Shown here in pieces: positions 9,024 through 17,831 of a stretch of DNA of 25,948 nt (position 1 is the first letter of the stretch; the number at the start of each line of letters is the position of its first letter). The DNA is from Pleurotus ostreatus/Saccharomyces cerevisiae fusant (Eukaryota; Opisthokonta), in NCBI GenBank assembly GCA_024196135.1, contig JAMQCK010000364.1, forward strand, positions 1 through 25,948, read 5' to 3'. The notes under the pieces are model-generated. The model saw nothing but the letters and a program-made list of their open reading frames with translations, was not told where the DNA came from and made no database searches. Both the position numbers and the translations under genes were made by a program.

Positions 9024-10982
9024 ATGTCAAACTTTTCCAACACAACATTTGCGAAACGCCTTAAGTTATCGCGCTCGGACGCCTCCGAACGCGCGCCGCT
9101 AGGGAACTCGACCGCTTCAGCCACTAACACCCCAAAGAAAGCCAGCTCCTCTACCCCGGCCCTCGAGCCAGCATTCCAACCGGAGACACCCAAGACCCCA
9201 GGTCCGAGCACGTCAAAGGACTATGGCGACCGATTTATCTCATCCCGCGAGGCGGACGACTTCGGGCTGTTCTACAACCTCATGGAGGACGAGGAGAATA
9301 GGAAGCCGAAACCGAAGTTGAAGAAGCGCCACAGCTTTATCCCAGCGGACTCGGACGCCAGGAAAGGTGCGTGGTGAAGTTGTGCCACAGCAAGCGGGCC
9401 GCTGATATCAATGACAGAACAAGCTCGATCGATATTTGACTCCGTGCTGCACACGGAGGCGCTCGCCGAACTATCTCCATCGACCTCAAGCCCGAAGAGC
9501 TATTCCCCCGCGACGTCAAGACGACGGACGAATCTGCTCGCGTACGCCACACCCTCTCGAGACTCCGTGCATAGACGACCGGAGGGGGAGAACGCGCTTG
9601 ATGTCCCGGATTCGTACTTTGCGTCCCCGATCGGCGCTGCCACGCATGCCATTCTGCAAGCCCCCCATCCCAGCGTCCGCCAGATCAGCAAAGCGCCGTA
9701 CCGCGTACTCAGCGCACCCGATCTGGAGGACGATTTCTACCTGAACCTGCTCGACTGGAGCGCGCGAAATATAATCGCCGTGGCGCTCGGAAGCACGGTC
9801 TACGTATGCAGCGGCAACTCGTTCGAGGCGAAGCGCGTCTTCGACGCCCACACGCACAAGCCGCACGACTTGGTTACCAGCCTGCGCTGGGACCAACGTG
9901 GCACGACGCTAAGCGTCGGAACCGAGTCCGGGCGGCTGTACCTCTTCGACGCGGTGAAGCTCACGATGATACGCATGTACACCGGTGCACACGAATACAA
10001 GATTGGCTGCCTTGCATGGAATGGGGACCTGCTGTCGTCCGGCTCGCGCGATCGTCAGATTCATCATCGGGACGTGCGGCAGGACAATCGGGGGCCCGTG
10101 CACATCTCGACGGGTCACAAGCAAGAGGTTTGCGGTATTCAGTGGAGTAACGGGGCATCGACTTCGGCTGATCTGGCTCTGGGGAACCTGGGTGGCGTCG
10201 ACGGCCTGCTGGCCAGTGGGGGTAATGACAATAAGGTCATCATTTGGGATCTGCGCGGGTCTCAACGTCCACGGACTCGGGTTCGCTCGATAGGCGACAA
10301 CGATGTCACCATAGGGAACGTGGCGAGGGGCATTGTTGACAGAAGCTTGGAAGACTTGACTACATTTGGTTCCAGCACGTCGAGCATCAGTGACGGTACG
10401 TTCAATTCTCGTACACTGTACCGCTGGTATCTGACGGGCGTCACCAGCCGCCTCCTCGGACTACCTCTTCAAGTTCCACTCGCACACCGCAGCGGTGAAG
10501 GCTCTTGCCTGGGACCCCCATGAGCGCGGTATACTCGCCTCCGGTGGCGGCTCGAACGACCAGAGCATCCGCTGGTGGAACTGCACCACGGGCGATCTCC
10601 TTCAGACCGTCGACACTGGCTGTCAGGTCTGCGGCCTCGTCTATTCGCCGACGACACGGGAAATAGTGTCCACGCACCGCTGCGCGTACCGCGGAGGCCC
10701 GAACCCGATCTGCGTGTGGAAGTACCCGAGCTTGGAGATGATCGCAAATTTGCCTGGGCATATCGAGCGGTGAGTGTCCTTCTATCCCACTATCGGAACC
10801 TTGCTGATACTGGAGCCAGACCGCTGTACTTGTCGATGTCCCCGGACGGACAGTCGATCGTGACGGGCGCGGGAGGGCGGGACCAAACGCTGCGGTTCTG
10901 GCTGGTCTTCCCGCGAACGTCCGGCGAGAAGCGCAAGTTCGAGGACGAGAGCCGGCTGGACTACGCCCGACAGCTGCGCTGA
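9024..10982 (+). CDS. CDH1: Cdh1/fizzy-related WD40 activator of the anaphase-promoting complex
   Basis: Substrate-recruiting co-activator of the APC/C ubiquitin ligase, acting in late mitosis and G1 (or meiosis, for some fungal paralogues). Four exons: 9024-9366, 9418-10395, 10448-10769, 10820-10982; introns 50-52 nt; 601 residues. The N-terminus (1-210) is Ser/Pro-rich with TP/SP sites for CDK control. Residues 69-75 read DRFISSR at the place of the C-box, whose consensus is DR(F/Y)IPxR. The propeller starts at EDDFYLNLLDWS (about 218) and shows hallmark blades LSSGSRDRQI, GHKQEVCGIQWS, LLASGGNDNKVIIWD, LASGGGSNDQSIRWWN and MSPDGQSIVTGAG. A roughly 60-residue Ser-rich insert splits two blades (about 410-450). 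The chain ends ARQLR, where the family normally ends in Ile-Arg. Cdh1 rather than Cdc20 is chosen from PYRVLSAPDLEDDFYLNLLDWS. Confidence 0.93.
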
Positions 10983-11370
10983 CCTGCGCGTCGAGCGGTC
11001 CCCCTGGTGCGGACGCTCCGCTCCCCCGCGCGCTTGCTTGCATATAAGTATGATACTATGTTCACACCGTAACTAATCGTCTCGTTGCACTGTTGCGTAT
11101 AATGGCACACCTAGTACACACCGCATTGTCTCTCGTTTGATTCGAGAGACCAACCAGCATACATACATACACACAATATACACTGCATTGTTTAGGATTT
11201 ACGCGCGTCACCACTGCCTACTATACCTACATTGAGTATCCCGCAAGGAAGTGTGATGTGAGGTCACGCGAGTCAAGAGCCGGAGGAAGTGAAGGCGACG
11301 GGGATGCGAAAGGGAGTATACATACTGCCAGACCGCGACCGTGGCAAAAACAGATTGCGCCTTGGGGCAT
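10983..11370. other. 3' flank of the APC/C activator gene; no gene seen
   Basis: AT-richer DNA with short CATA/TACA runs (about 11158-11185) typical of a fungal 3' flank, ending at the tRNA gene. A T5 run on the minus strand (11350-11346) belongs to the tRNA. Confidence 0.5.
11346..11350 (-). terminator. RNA polymerase III terminator of tRNA-Ile
   Basis: Five T residues on the minus strand, 21 nt past the 3' end of the tRNA, match the minimal Pol III stop signal. Confidence 0.6.
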
Positions 11371-11443
11371 GGCCCGTACGAGGGTCGAACCCGCGACCTT
11401 GGCGTTATTAGCACCACGCTCTAACCAACTGAGCTAACCGGCC
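11371..11443 (-). tRNA. tRNA-Ile(AAU): tRNA-Ile, anticodon AAU
   Basis: A 73-nt cloverleaf without intron. The acceptor strands are GGCCGGT and ACGGGCC, the D arm GCTCAGTTGGTTAGAGC, the anticodon loop CTAATAA (anticodon AAT, read as IAU after editing), and the T arm has GGGTTCGACCC with one G-U pair in its stem. The internal A box (TTAGCTCAGTTGG) and B box (GGTTCGACCC) are intact. CCA is not encoded, as expected for a eukaryotic nuclear gene. The sequence is almost identical to tRNA-Ile(AAU) of other eukaryotes, so the call is firm. Confidence 0.97.
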
Positions 11444-12236
11444 GACACATGAGGATGTAAGCGCTGCCAAAAGAGCCCCACTCAACGGTCTTGCTAATGG
11501 GCGCAAATGCAAGTAGAGGCAGCCCGTTTACCTACTGAGCCAGATACGCGCCGCAGCGGAGCCATTCAAGTCCCGTCCTTGTCCTTTGGGTTCTACTAGC
11601 CTTCGAGACCGGGATCAGTGTCGAGCGAAACACCGATGGCCATGAATCTGCAGATAGCTTAGCTTGCTAGCCATCGTACGTACACCGTGGGCGTCGCTAG
11701 TACGCGATCTCGCTGATGGGTACTGATCCCACCGCTGATCAGCGGTATGCGCGCATGATAAACCCACTAGCGCGCTTTCCCTTGCGCGGCTAAGGACCTG
11801 CACGAGCGCCAGAGAGGCCTGTCTGCCAATCAAATGGAAGTCTCAGCCTGAGCACGCCCCCGCACCGACACGCTCCGATCAGCACGCCGTCTAAGCTCAC
11901 CGGCTTCTGTATGGCGGCGCGGGTGAACCGACAGGATTCCGAGCGCCATATATAATAGCGGCCGCTGCGAGTACTACCTGCAGTAGACGCGCCCCCGCCT
12001 CCTCCTTTGCCGCCGTCGGTGTACCCCTTCCTGTCTCCCTGTCGGACATTGCTGTGAGCCTCGGCAGCGAGCTGGATCCGGACTGGTGGATTGGTATCAC
12101 TGACACTAGTCGTGCAGATATCCCCATACATACCTCAGCCCGTGCATAAAGGCGCCGCCCCTTTGAGTGTCTGAGCCCAGTTCAGCCTTGTCACCCTCGC
12201 CACTCGCGTCTCTTCCTACAACCACGACCCGTAACC
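11444..12236. other. Intergenic stretch between the tRNA and a small membrane-protein gene
   Basis: No frame shows convincing coding character. A perfect 16-bp palindrome lies at 11731-11746. A TATA-like CATAAAG at 12145-12151 sits about 90 bp before the start of the small gene at 12237 and may be its promoter element. Confidence 0.4.
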
Positions 12237-12520
12237 ATGCGCGGCAGCAGCAGGATCTACACGCACCCGGACCTCACGGACTCTGACGTCTGGGGCCTGC
12301 CTGGCTCGATAGACCGCAAGAAGGCGACCGGCACGCTCTGGACGACGAGCGCGCTCGCGATCACAGCCGCCGCCGCCTCTGCGTACTACGTCCTCACCAG
12401 GTTTACGGACCTTGGCGCGCATTTGCAGAGGTGAGTGCTTACTGGTACGAATCCGCGCCACCCGGGCCTACCCCTCCGGTGTTGATGATTGTCTGACCAA
12501 CGGTTTGCAGGATTCTCTAG
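12237..12520 (+). CDS. Small single-helix membrane protein of unknown function
   Basis: Two exons, 12237-12430 and 12511-12520, joined over an 80-nt intron with GTGAGT donor and TTTGCAG acceptor, give 67 residues ending HLQRIL. If unspliced, the protein stops two residues earlier at 12434, so the product hardly changes. The N-terminal third is polar (YTHPDLTDSDVWGLPGS), then comes one hydrophobic Ala-rich segment (about 34-56) suited to span a membrane, then a short amphipathic tail. ATG context (ACCATGCG) is good and the codons are strongly GC3-rich, which supports expression. I do not recognise the family; a small mitochondrial inner-membrane subunit is one possibility, but nothing in the sequence proves it. 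Confidence 0.6.
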
Positions 12521-13063
12521 CCCGTGTCCACCGGAGCTCACTGAGCTTCTCGTCGCATGTCGCCAGCCCCCGTCTGGCTCGGCGTTGCCACTCCCAATCC
12601 ACCGCCCCGTTCGCTGTGCGCGACGTGGGCCCATTACTCCTTGCCACCTCAGGGCAGGGCGCAGAGCTCCCTCGTTGTCATCGATGGGACCTGCTGTACT
12701 CGCATTTATCACATGTACTGTATCGTGATCTTCCTTGTGTTAGCCTCATGTTGTATCCTCGTAATTTATCGACCACGCACTATGCAATTGCTCCTCGCTG
12801 TTTTAACTCCTTGTTAGCGATGATCCGCCGGTGCAGACAAGACAAGCAAAAGGTTCAGCATCACCCACAACATCTTTCAAACTTCAAGAGCGGCGAGACC
12901 TGCTAACGCCTGAACAGGGAGCAATACTGCCGAAGCGTCGATGTCTTTCTCATGCTAAGGCTAAAACGTCGATCCAGAAGCCTGCTTTCATACGTCAACA
13001 AACATCGAGGAGCGCGGCAGATCCCGACCTGGTGACGAACTCGTGCAGATAGACATATTCAGG
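12521..13063. other. Gap between convergent small genes; nothing seen
   Basis: The open frames here lack codon bias and domains. The stretch serves as 3' flank for the plus-strand gene on the left and the minus-strand gene on the right. Confidence 0.45.
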
Positions 13064-13474
13064 TCAGAGCGCTTCTGTCTTGTACACGTCGTACACGACC
13101 TCCTCGTAAGGGTGGGCTGATTTGAGAGCCGCCAGAATCTCTGACATCGCAGCGGGCTCAGGGACGCGCACGCTGAGCTCGACGCGGTCCTCGTCGACGG
13201 TCTCTGCTTGTCCTACTGCGCCTATAGCGGGCGACGCGCCCTCCTGAGGGATGAACTGACCTTTGATAAGTAAAATAGGTCAGAGGACCTATCTTATTGG
13301 AGACCAACGTTGGGAAGTACCTGTCCCGCGACTAACGAAGGCGCAGCCGCGATATAGGCCTTCCTTCCCGACGGAGTCCGGGAACCGTTCAAACATCTGC
13401 CGCAGTATGCCTTGTGTAGATGCGGTCGGAGAGAAGAAGACAAGCTTGTACTTGGTCAGAGCGCGTGTCGCCAT
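13064..13474 (-). CDS. Stand-alone NIF3-associated (PII/CutA-like) domain protein
   Basis: Two exons, 13474-13321 and 13260-13064, with a 60-nt GT-AG intron; 116 residues. It opens KYKLVFFSPTASTQGIL, has an internal GKEGLYRGCAFVSRGTGQF and ends in AHPYEEVVYDVYKTEAL. The HPYEE(V/P)xYD(V/I)Y signature is the hallmark of the small alpha/beta insert domain found inside bacterial YqfO-type NIF3 proteins and as independent proteins of about 100-120 residues in bacteria and fungi. The DUF34 metal-binding core is absent, so this is not a full NIF3. Molecular role in fungi is unknown. The start could be the upstream Met at 13507, but 13474 gives the family length. It is divergent from the 106-residue gene, and a decayed 5' copy lies at 1796-1995. 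Confidence 0.85.
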
Positions 13475-13561
13475 CGCGGAAGGAACGAACAAATAACGAA
13501 GAAACAAATAACAGAAGTCCCGTCAGAGCAACACGTGTCAACACGATCACGAACCATCATC
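13475..13561. promoter_or_regulatory. Compact bidirectional promoter with CACGTG box
   Basis: Only 87 bp separate the start codons of the NIF3-like gene (minus) and the 106-residue gene (plus). A CACGTG E-box at 13532-13537 is flanked by GTCAACACGATCACG, and the same box and flank survive in the relic at 1796-1860. The short space implies shared control, provided both genes are real. Confidence 0.55.
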
Positions 13562-13938
13562 ATGGCGCGCACGCGACGTACCACCAATTTGTCGTCCTTC
13601 CTTCTGCGTCCATTTTCCAGCGCGACTCCGGCGGTGGAATATGCATTCTTCTCTTCAATTTCTATCGCGCTACCCTTCGTTCAGCTGATCCATCCTGCGT
13701 CTTTGCTCCTGCAGCTTGAAAGGTGACTCACCCTCCAGGACGCTCACTCATCTCTCGCCACCTTTCTGCTACGTATAGACACTGGATAACATCTCTCATA
13801 CCCAATATAGAGCATGCCGAGCAGCTCATGCGCGCCTTCGTCGCACGAAAGGGTCTCGAGCCGCCATCTGCCACGCCTCGTCGCTACCTCTGGACGAACG
13901 CGTTCACCATTTTCAATCTCATCACACTACACCGTTAA
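13562..13938 (+). CDS. Small protein of unknown function with mitochondrial-type N-terminus
   Basis: Two exons, 13562-13722 and 13779-13938, joined over a 56-nt intron (GTGACT donor, GTATAG acceptor), give 106 residues. The first 20 residues are rich in Arg, Ser and Thr without acidic residues (MARTRRTTNLSSFLLRPFSS), as in mitochondrial targeting peptides. Next is a hydrophobic segment (about 25-50) and, after a mixed region (NIEHAEQLMRAFVARKG), a C-terminal hydrophobic stretch ending LITLHR. I do not recognise the family. The gene shares an 87-bp intergenic region with the NIF3-like gene. Splice sites and frame agree, but without homology the model is moderate. Confidence 0.55.
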
Positions 13939-14196
13939 GGCCTAGGATAAAATGGGGAGTATCTGGCTCTGGCTCGTAGGCTTGTCGATCAAGTACACCA
14001 TACATTCGGATGACGCTGGGAAGGGATGGCTGACTGAGCTATCCGAAAAAGGAGGCGCCGTGCATTTCGCGTGCGGAGATCGGCAAGCCTCTCCCTGAAC
14101 GTCAGCCAGCCGAGCCGCCTGACCGCGAGCTCGAGTGGGACCAAGATGGTGCGCAGTTGCTACGACGCTCCTCAGTCCACGATCCGCTCCCTAACA

Positions 14197-14284
14197 TTAC
14201 AGCGCTTTGCGCTATTCTGCGGAATCGTTCGCAACGAATTGCGGCGTGTCGTGTTTGGCTCCAGCCCCCCGGCAGCTGCCGTCG
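14197..14284 (+). repeat. Inverted repeat, left arm
   Basis: These 88 bp recur in opposite orientation at 14648-14734. By eye the arms differ at 8 positions, all of them transitions (C/T or G/A), plus one single-base indel, so about 90% identity. The first 31 bases are identical. The arm lies where an intron of the surrounding gene would fall. Confidence 0.85.
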
Positions 14285-14647
14285 TGCGCCTGGAAGAAGC
14301 GCCATACCCTCAATCTCCTATCACTGCGCCCTAAGAAGCACATATATATCTCATTTTAGCTATTGCTTACATGCTTAGCTTACAGCTGGAGGCCGCAAAT
14401 ACGACGAAGAGCAGTTCGAGCTGGAAGCGCTCGCATCACGCCTTTGCTCGGCTACTCCCGAGTGCACATGCGCGGCCCTCGGACCGATCCCCGGCGCGGG
14501 CCTGCTCAGTCAATTCCAAGTTCACTGGCCTTTTCCTGGATGGTTTCTTCTCTGAGTACACCTGAGAGGCTATAGGAGCTGTATATATATATCTCATTGC
14601 GTGCTCATCGGCCATGGAAAGCACCGAATCGGTCGAAGGTCAGCACC

Positions 14648-14734
14648 CGACGGCAGCTGCTGGGAGGCTGAAACCAAACATGACACGCTGCAGTTCGTTG
14701 CGGCGATTCCGCAGAATAGCGCAAAGCGCTGTAA
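14648..14734 (-). repeat. Inverted repeat, right arm
   Basis: Reverse-complement partner of 14197-14284, separated by 363 bp. In a transcript crossing both arms they could pair into a long hairpin. No terminal target-site duplication or transposase is visible. A related short motif (ATATATATCTCATT) occurs near each arm, at about 14340 and 14582. Confidence 0.85.
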
Positions 14735-15665
14735 CCCAGGACAATGCTTCCACTATCTCACTGAATGGATGCAAACACCCGCAGCAATGGCGCGACAGGC
14801 GAAACGTGTACCTCGTCTGGGGCATCGAGCTCGCCAAGGCCGTCCACCCTCGCTTCGCACACTCCCGAGGTACGCGCATGTACTGGAAGATGAGCATCGA
14901 CCTCTCCCGGCCCCTCGTGATGCGCCAGCACGATGCGCTGGACGCACTCGTCAGTACTTTGTCTGCGCGTTGCTGTCCGAGAGGCTGCGCTGGATGATCC
15001 CGAACTCGATCTTAGCGCAGTACTGGCGGACGCGGCGGATGTACACCAAAGGTATCTCGCCAACCGAGGACCCGCTCGGGATTGGTCATTGGTGGTCTTT
15101 TGCTTGATGCGTCAAGTCTTGTTGCGCGCGGAAACGCTGCAACTGAGCCGACGCTGTTGACCGTCGTTTCCGCCGCCACCGCCAGCCTCGGCTTTGACGA
15201 CGTGGACGAGTTGTCGTGCCCGGCCCACGTGCGCCTGGCGTTCCGGGAGCTGGGAATGGCGACGGGTCTGTGCGCGATCAGGCTGATAGGTCGTCAGGTA
15301 GACGGGAATGGTCAGACGCGATTCAGAAACCGAGAGCGTCTCTTGAGGGCGCTGGAGAAACTGGAGTCGTATGAGAGTCTGGCCGACCGCATCGAGAAGT
15401 TCTGGATGAAGGAAGAGAGCAGGATGGAAAAGAGCTGGCCCGGGCATGAAGACATCAATGCGGTCATGTTGGCGACAACGTTGGCGCCAGATGCATTCCT
15501 AGAGGTGTAGTTCGGAGCAATGGACTTTTCTCGCTGATACATGCCAAACGTCAGCCGCCCATAGTCCGCGTCTCGCAAGCACAGGCGGGGATTGCATGCG
15601 GGCTCGAGCTCGTCGCGCACAAGGAGGTGCTCGATGCCATCGATGTCGAATGCCTCCGCCGATAA

Positions 15666-16036
15666 CCGGCCCGCCGCTCCGTCTGGGCTCACGCTGATCG
15701 CGCTCGATGGCGCGCGTCTCGCGTTCCTCTTGCGTGCATTGTTCGACCTCGACGGTCTCGCGGCGGACTGACTCGCATCTGCTTCTTTCGAATCCATTCG
15801 TGACCTTGCCTCTCCAGCGCTCCATTTCGCGCCATCGAAGTGGAAGATGAAGGCCCCGCTGTCAGCTTCTCAGCGCCCAACGTCGTCGATCCCGCGCCTA
15901 AGACCATCGCGGTCCCCCATCGCGCACTGTTGTTAGGTGCTTCTCAGGCGTATCTGCATTGTGGGCCCGCCACTGTGCAGTCGCGACCTGCGCAGGCGCC
16001 CCTGCGTGGAACGCGGACCGGTCCGGTGCTGGGCGG
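15666..16036 (+). other. Coding-like remnants downstream of the unknown gene
   Basis: Two more plus-strand stretches look coding. One spans about 15640-15771 (SGLTLIALDGARLAFLLRAL then a stop) and the other about 15807-16036 (APFRAIEVEDEGPAVSFSAP and on). They are in different frames from each other and from the preceding exon without clear splice sites. They may be further pieces of the same broken gene. A 161-codon minus-strand frame (15797-15312) also covers part of this region but is mostly low-complexity. Neither strand can be decided here. Confidence 0.3.
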
Positions 16037-16096
16037 ATGAAATTCGACAATGGGGACCGCGCGGTCCGGTGACGCTACGACTGACCTCACCCGCCG

Positions 16097-16103
16097 TATA
16101 AAA
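16097..16103 (+). promoter_or_regulatory. TATA box of the GCY1-like aldo-keto reductase gene
   Basis: TATAAAA lies 90-96 bp upstream of the ATG at 16193, followed by a CT-rich and then AC-rich leader (CTTCTTCGAACCCAACAACA). This is the typical layout of a highly or inducibly expressed fungal gene. Confidence 0.8.
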
Positions 16104-16192
16104 GGTGCGATGGAATCGATGTTCGGACGACTTCTCTTCCCTCGCGCCCCCGTTTTCAACCCTTCTTCGAACCCAACAACATAACCAGCACC

Positions 16193-17385
16193 ATGTCTTT
16201 CGGAAAGACCCTGTCGCTGAACACCAGCGCGACGATCCCGCAGATCGGGCTCGGCACCTGGCTCTCGAAGCCGAAGGAGGTTGAGAACGCGGTGCGTAGT
16301 GGTGGAATTGTGTGTCATAAAGGTCATCGTACTCATCTGGTGTTCGTTTAGGTCGAGATCGCGGTGCGCCATGGCTACCGCCACCTTGACCTTGCGAGGG
16401 TCTACGAGAACCAGGACGAGGTTGGTGCTGCCTTGAAGAAGGTCATCCCATCCGTCGTCAAGCGCGAGGACCTCTTCATCACCTCGAAGGTGCGTCTGCA
16501 GATCATGATCTGTTTAACAACATGCTGATCGTTTATGCAGCTGTGGAACAGCGGCCACCAGCCGCAGAACGTCGAGAAGGAGCTCGATGAGACCCTCGCG
16601 CAGATTGGCACGGACTACCTCGACCTCTACCGTGAGTGAATCCCACTCTGCTCCTCCACCTTCCCTCTAAACCGTCCATTGCAGTCATCCACTGGCCCGT
16701 CGCCTTCCAGCCGGGCAACGGCCTCTTCCCGCCCGACCCCAAGGACCCCAAGAACTACGTCGCGCTCGACCTCGAGACCTCGCTCGTCGACACCTGGAAA
16801 GCCCTGATCGCGCTGCCCAAGTCGAAGGTCCGCGCCATCGGCGTGTCCAACTTCACGATCGAGCAGATCGAGGGCATCATCAAGGCAACTGGCGTCGTCC
16901 CAGCCGCGCTTCAGATCGAGGCGCACCCGCTGTTGCCGCAGGACGACCTCGTCGCGTATGCGAAGGAGAAGGGTATCCACATTACGGCGTACAGCCCGTT
17001 GGGGAACAACCGTGCGTCTCTCCCTACCATCATCTAAGCATTGCTAACGGCCACACTTACAGTCATCGGCAAGCCCAAGCTCACCGACTACCCCGTCGTG
17101 CAGGACATCGCAAAGAAGCTCGGTGCCACACCCGCACAGGTCCTCGTCGCCTGGGGCGTGCACCGCGGCTACTCCGTAATCCCCAAGTCCGTCCAGGCCG
17201 AGCGCATCCACAGCAACTTCAAGCAGGTGGAGCTCTCGGAGGAGGACTACCAGGCGATCACGAAGGTCGGCGAGAACAACCACACGCGGTTCAACATCCC
17301 GTACCGCTACGAGCCGCACTGGGACATCAACATCTTCGGCGAGCCGGAGGAGGCGCCGGCGACGCACAAGGTGAAGATCGCCTGA
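16193..17385 (+). CDS. NADPH-dependent aldo-keto reductase, GCY1/GLD1-like
   Basis: Reduces aldehydes or ketones (in fungal relatives glyceraldehyde, dihydroxyacetone and similar sugars; glycerol dehydrogenase activity in reverse) with NADPH in the cytosol. Five exons: 16193-16291, 16352-16489, 16541-16631, 16685-17011, 17063-17385; introns 51-60 nt; 325 residues, the normal family length. The (beta/alpha)8 barrel shows the tetrad Asp46, Tyr51, Lys79 and His112 in [19 protein letters not shown] and LIHWPVAF. Other signatures are [23 protein letters not shown] and, for NADPH binding, the C-terminal [14 protein letters not shown] (Lys-Ser and Arg). LARVY replaces the more usual TAxxY before the catalytic Tyr. 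It has a TATA box and very strong codon bias, suggesting high expression. The exact substrate cannot be read from sequence. Confidence 0.95.
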
Positions 17386-17786
17386 GCGTCTGGAGAGGAT
17401 GATTGTATAGAAGTTTGTAACACTTGCACTGTATCTTTACCATGATATATTCTCGTTGCGAAGCTGTTTGAGGATTTGTCCGAGGGCAGACTTGAGGTTC
17501 GGATTTTGGACTGATTAAAGGCTTCGGCAACATCCGAACGGTGGTTCTTCCGGCTCGCCGGGCCCGATCGGACCGTGGCAAGTTGGACTTGTAAGTACAG
17601 TGTACTTCTTAACCTCTACAATCATCGCAGGCGTTCCTCCTTTCTGACCGACACCATAATTCTGCTACTGTGCGGACGGTCTCCCCAGCGAGCTCAATGT
17701 CTATCCGAAGTCAGCGGACGAAAGTACGGCAGCACAGCGTCATGGCACCCACAAAGAGGACGTGACCGTGGGCTATCTACGTGCGC
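17386..17786. other. Intergenic region between aldo-keto reductase and BTB gene
   Basis: 3' flank of the reductase (AT-rich from about 17400) and upstream region of the BTB gene. No coding frame is convincing. Confidence 0.45.
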
Positions 17787-17793
17787 TATATAG
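17787..17793 (+). promoter_or_regulatory. TATA-like box before the BTB gene
   Basis: TATATAG lies 39-45 bp upstream of the chosen ATG (17832). Distance and form suit a core promoter, which also argues against a start further upstream. Confidence 0.5.
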
Positions 17794-17831
17794 CCCTCGT
17801 GTTCACGAAGTCCTCCTTGCTCCCGACCCCC

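Larger units (their letters stand above)
13952..15665 (+). pseudogene. Unknown multi-exon gene with repeated frame changes, possibly decaying
   Basis: Coding-like plus-strand segments follow each other in different frames. A start at 13952 (MGSIWLWLVGLSIKYTIHSD) is followed by EIGKPLPERQ (about 14074-14145), then after a possible long intron GRKYDEEQFELEALASRLCS (about 14391-14540). Next come RNVYLVWGIELAKAVHPRFAHS (about 14797-14950), REAALDDPELDLSAVLADAADV (about 14957-15080) and LLTVVSAATASLGF...DAFLE (about 15117-15504). A good 50-nt GT-AG intron (15505-15554) leads to PPIVRVSQAQAGIACGLELV with stop at 15663-15665. The 3' part has strong GC3 bias. Splicing could bridge two frame changes (introns 14870-14954 and 15052-15116), but reading through with single-base shifts looks equally natural. 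The two arms of an inverted repeat fall in the least coding-like parts. No family recognised; gene versus pseudogene is undecided. Confidence 0.4.

Noticed and set aside
11485..11580. tRNA-like pieces (GGCTCAGTAGGTAAACGGGC on minus; CATTCAAGTCCC on plus)
   Set aside because: The D-arm-like and T-arm-like pieces are on opposite strands and no cloverleaf folds around either.
12412..12906. 164-codon plus-strand frame after the small membrane-protein gene
   Set aside because: Overlaps that gene's intron and second exon in another frame, with no codon bias or domain.
15312..15797. 161-codon minus-strand frame opposite the unknown plus-strand gene
   Set aside because: Its right half is antisense to a plus-strand exon with stronger coding signal, and much of it is low-complexity Ser/Arg/Ala; it remains a weak alternative, so it is mentioned but not called.
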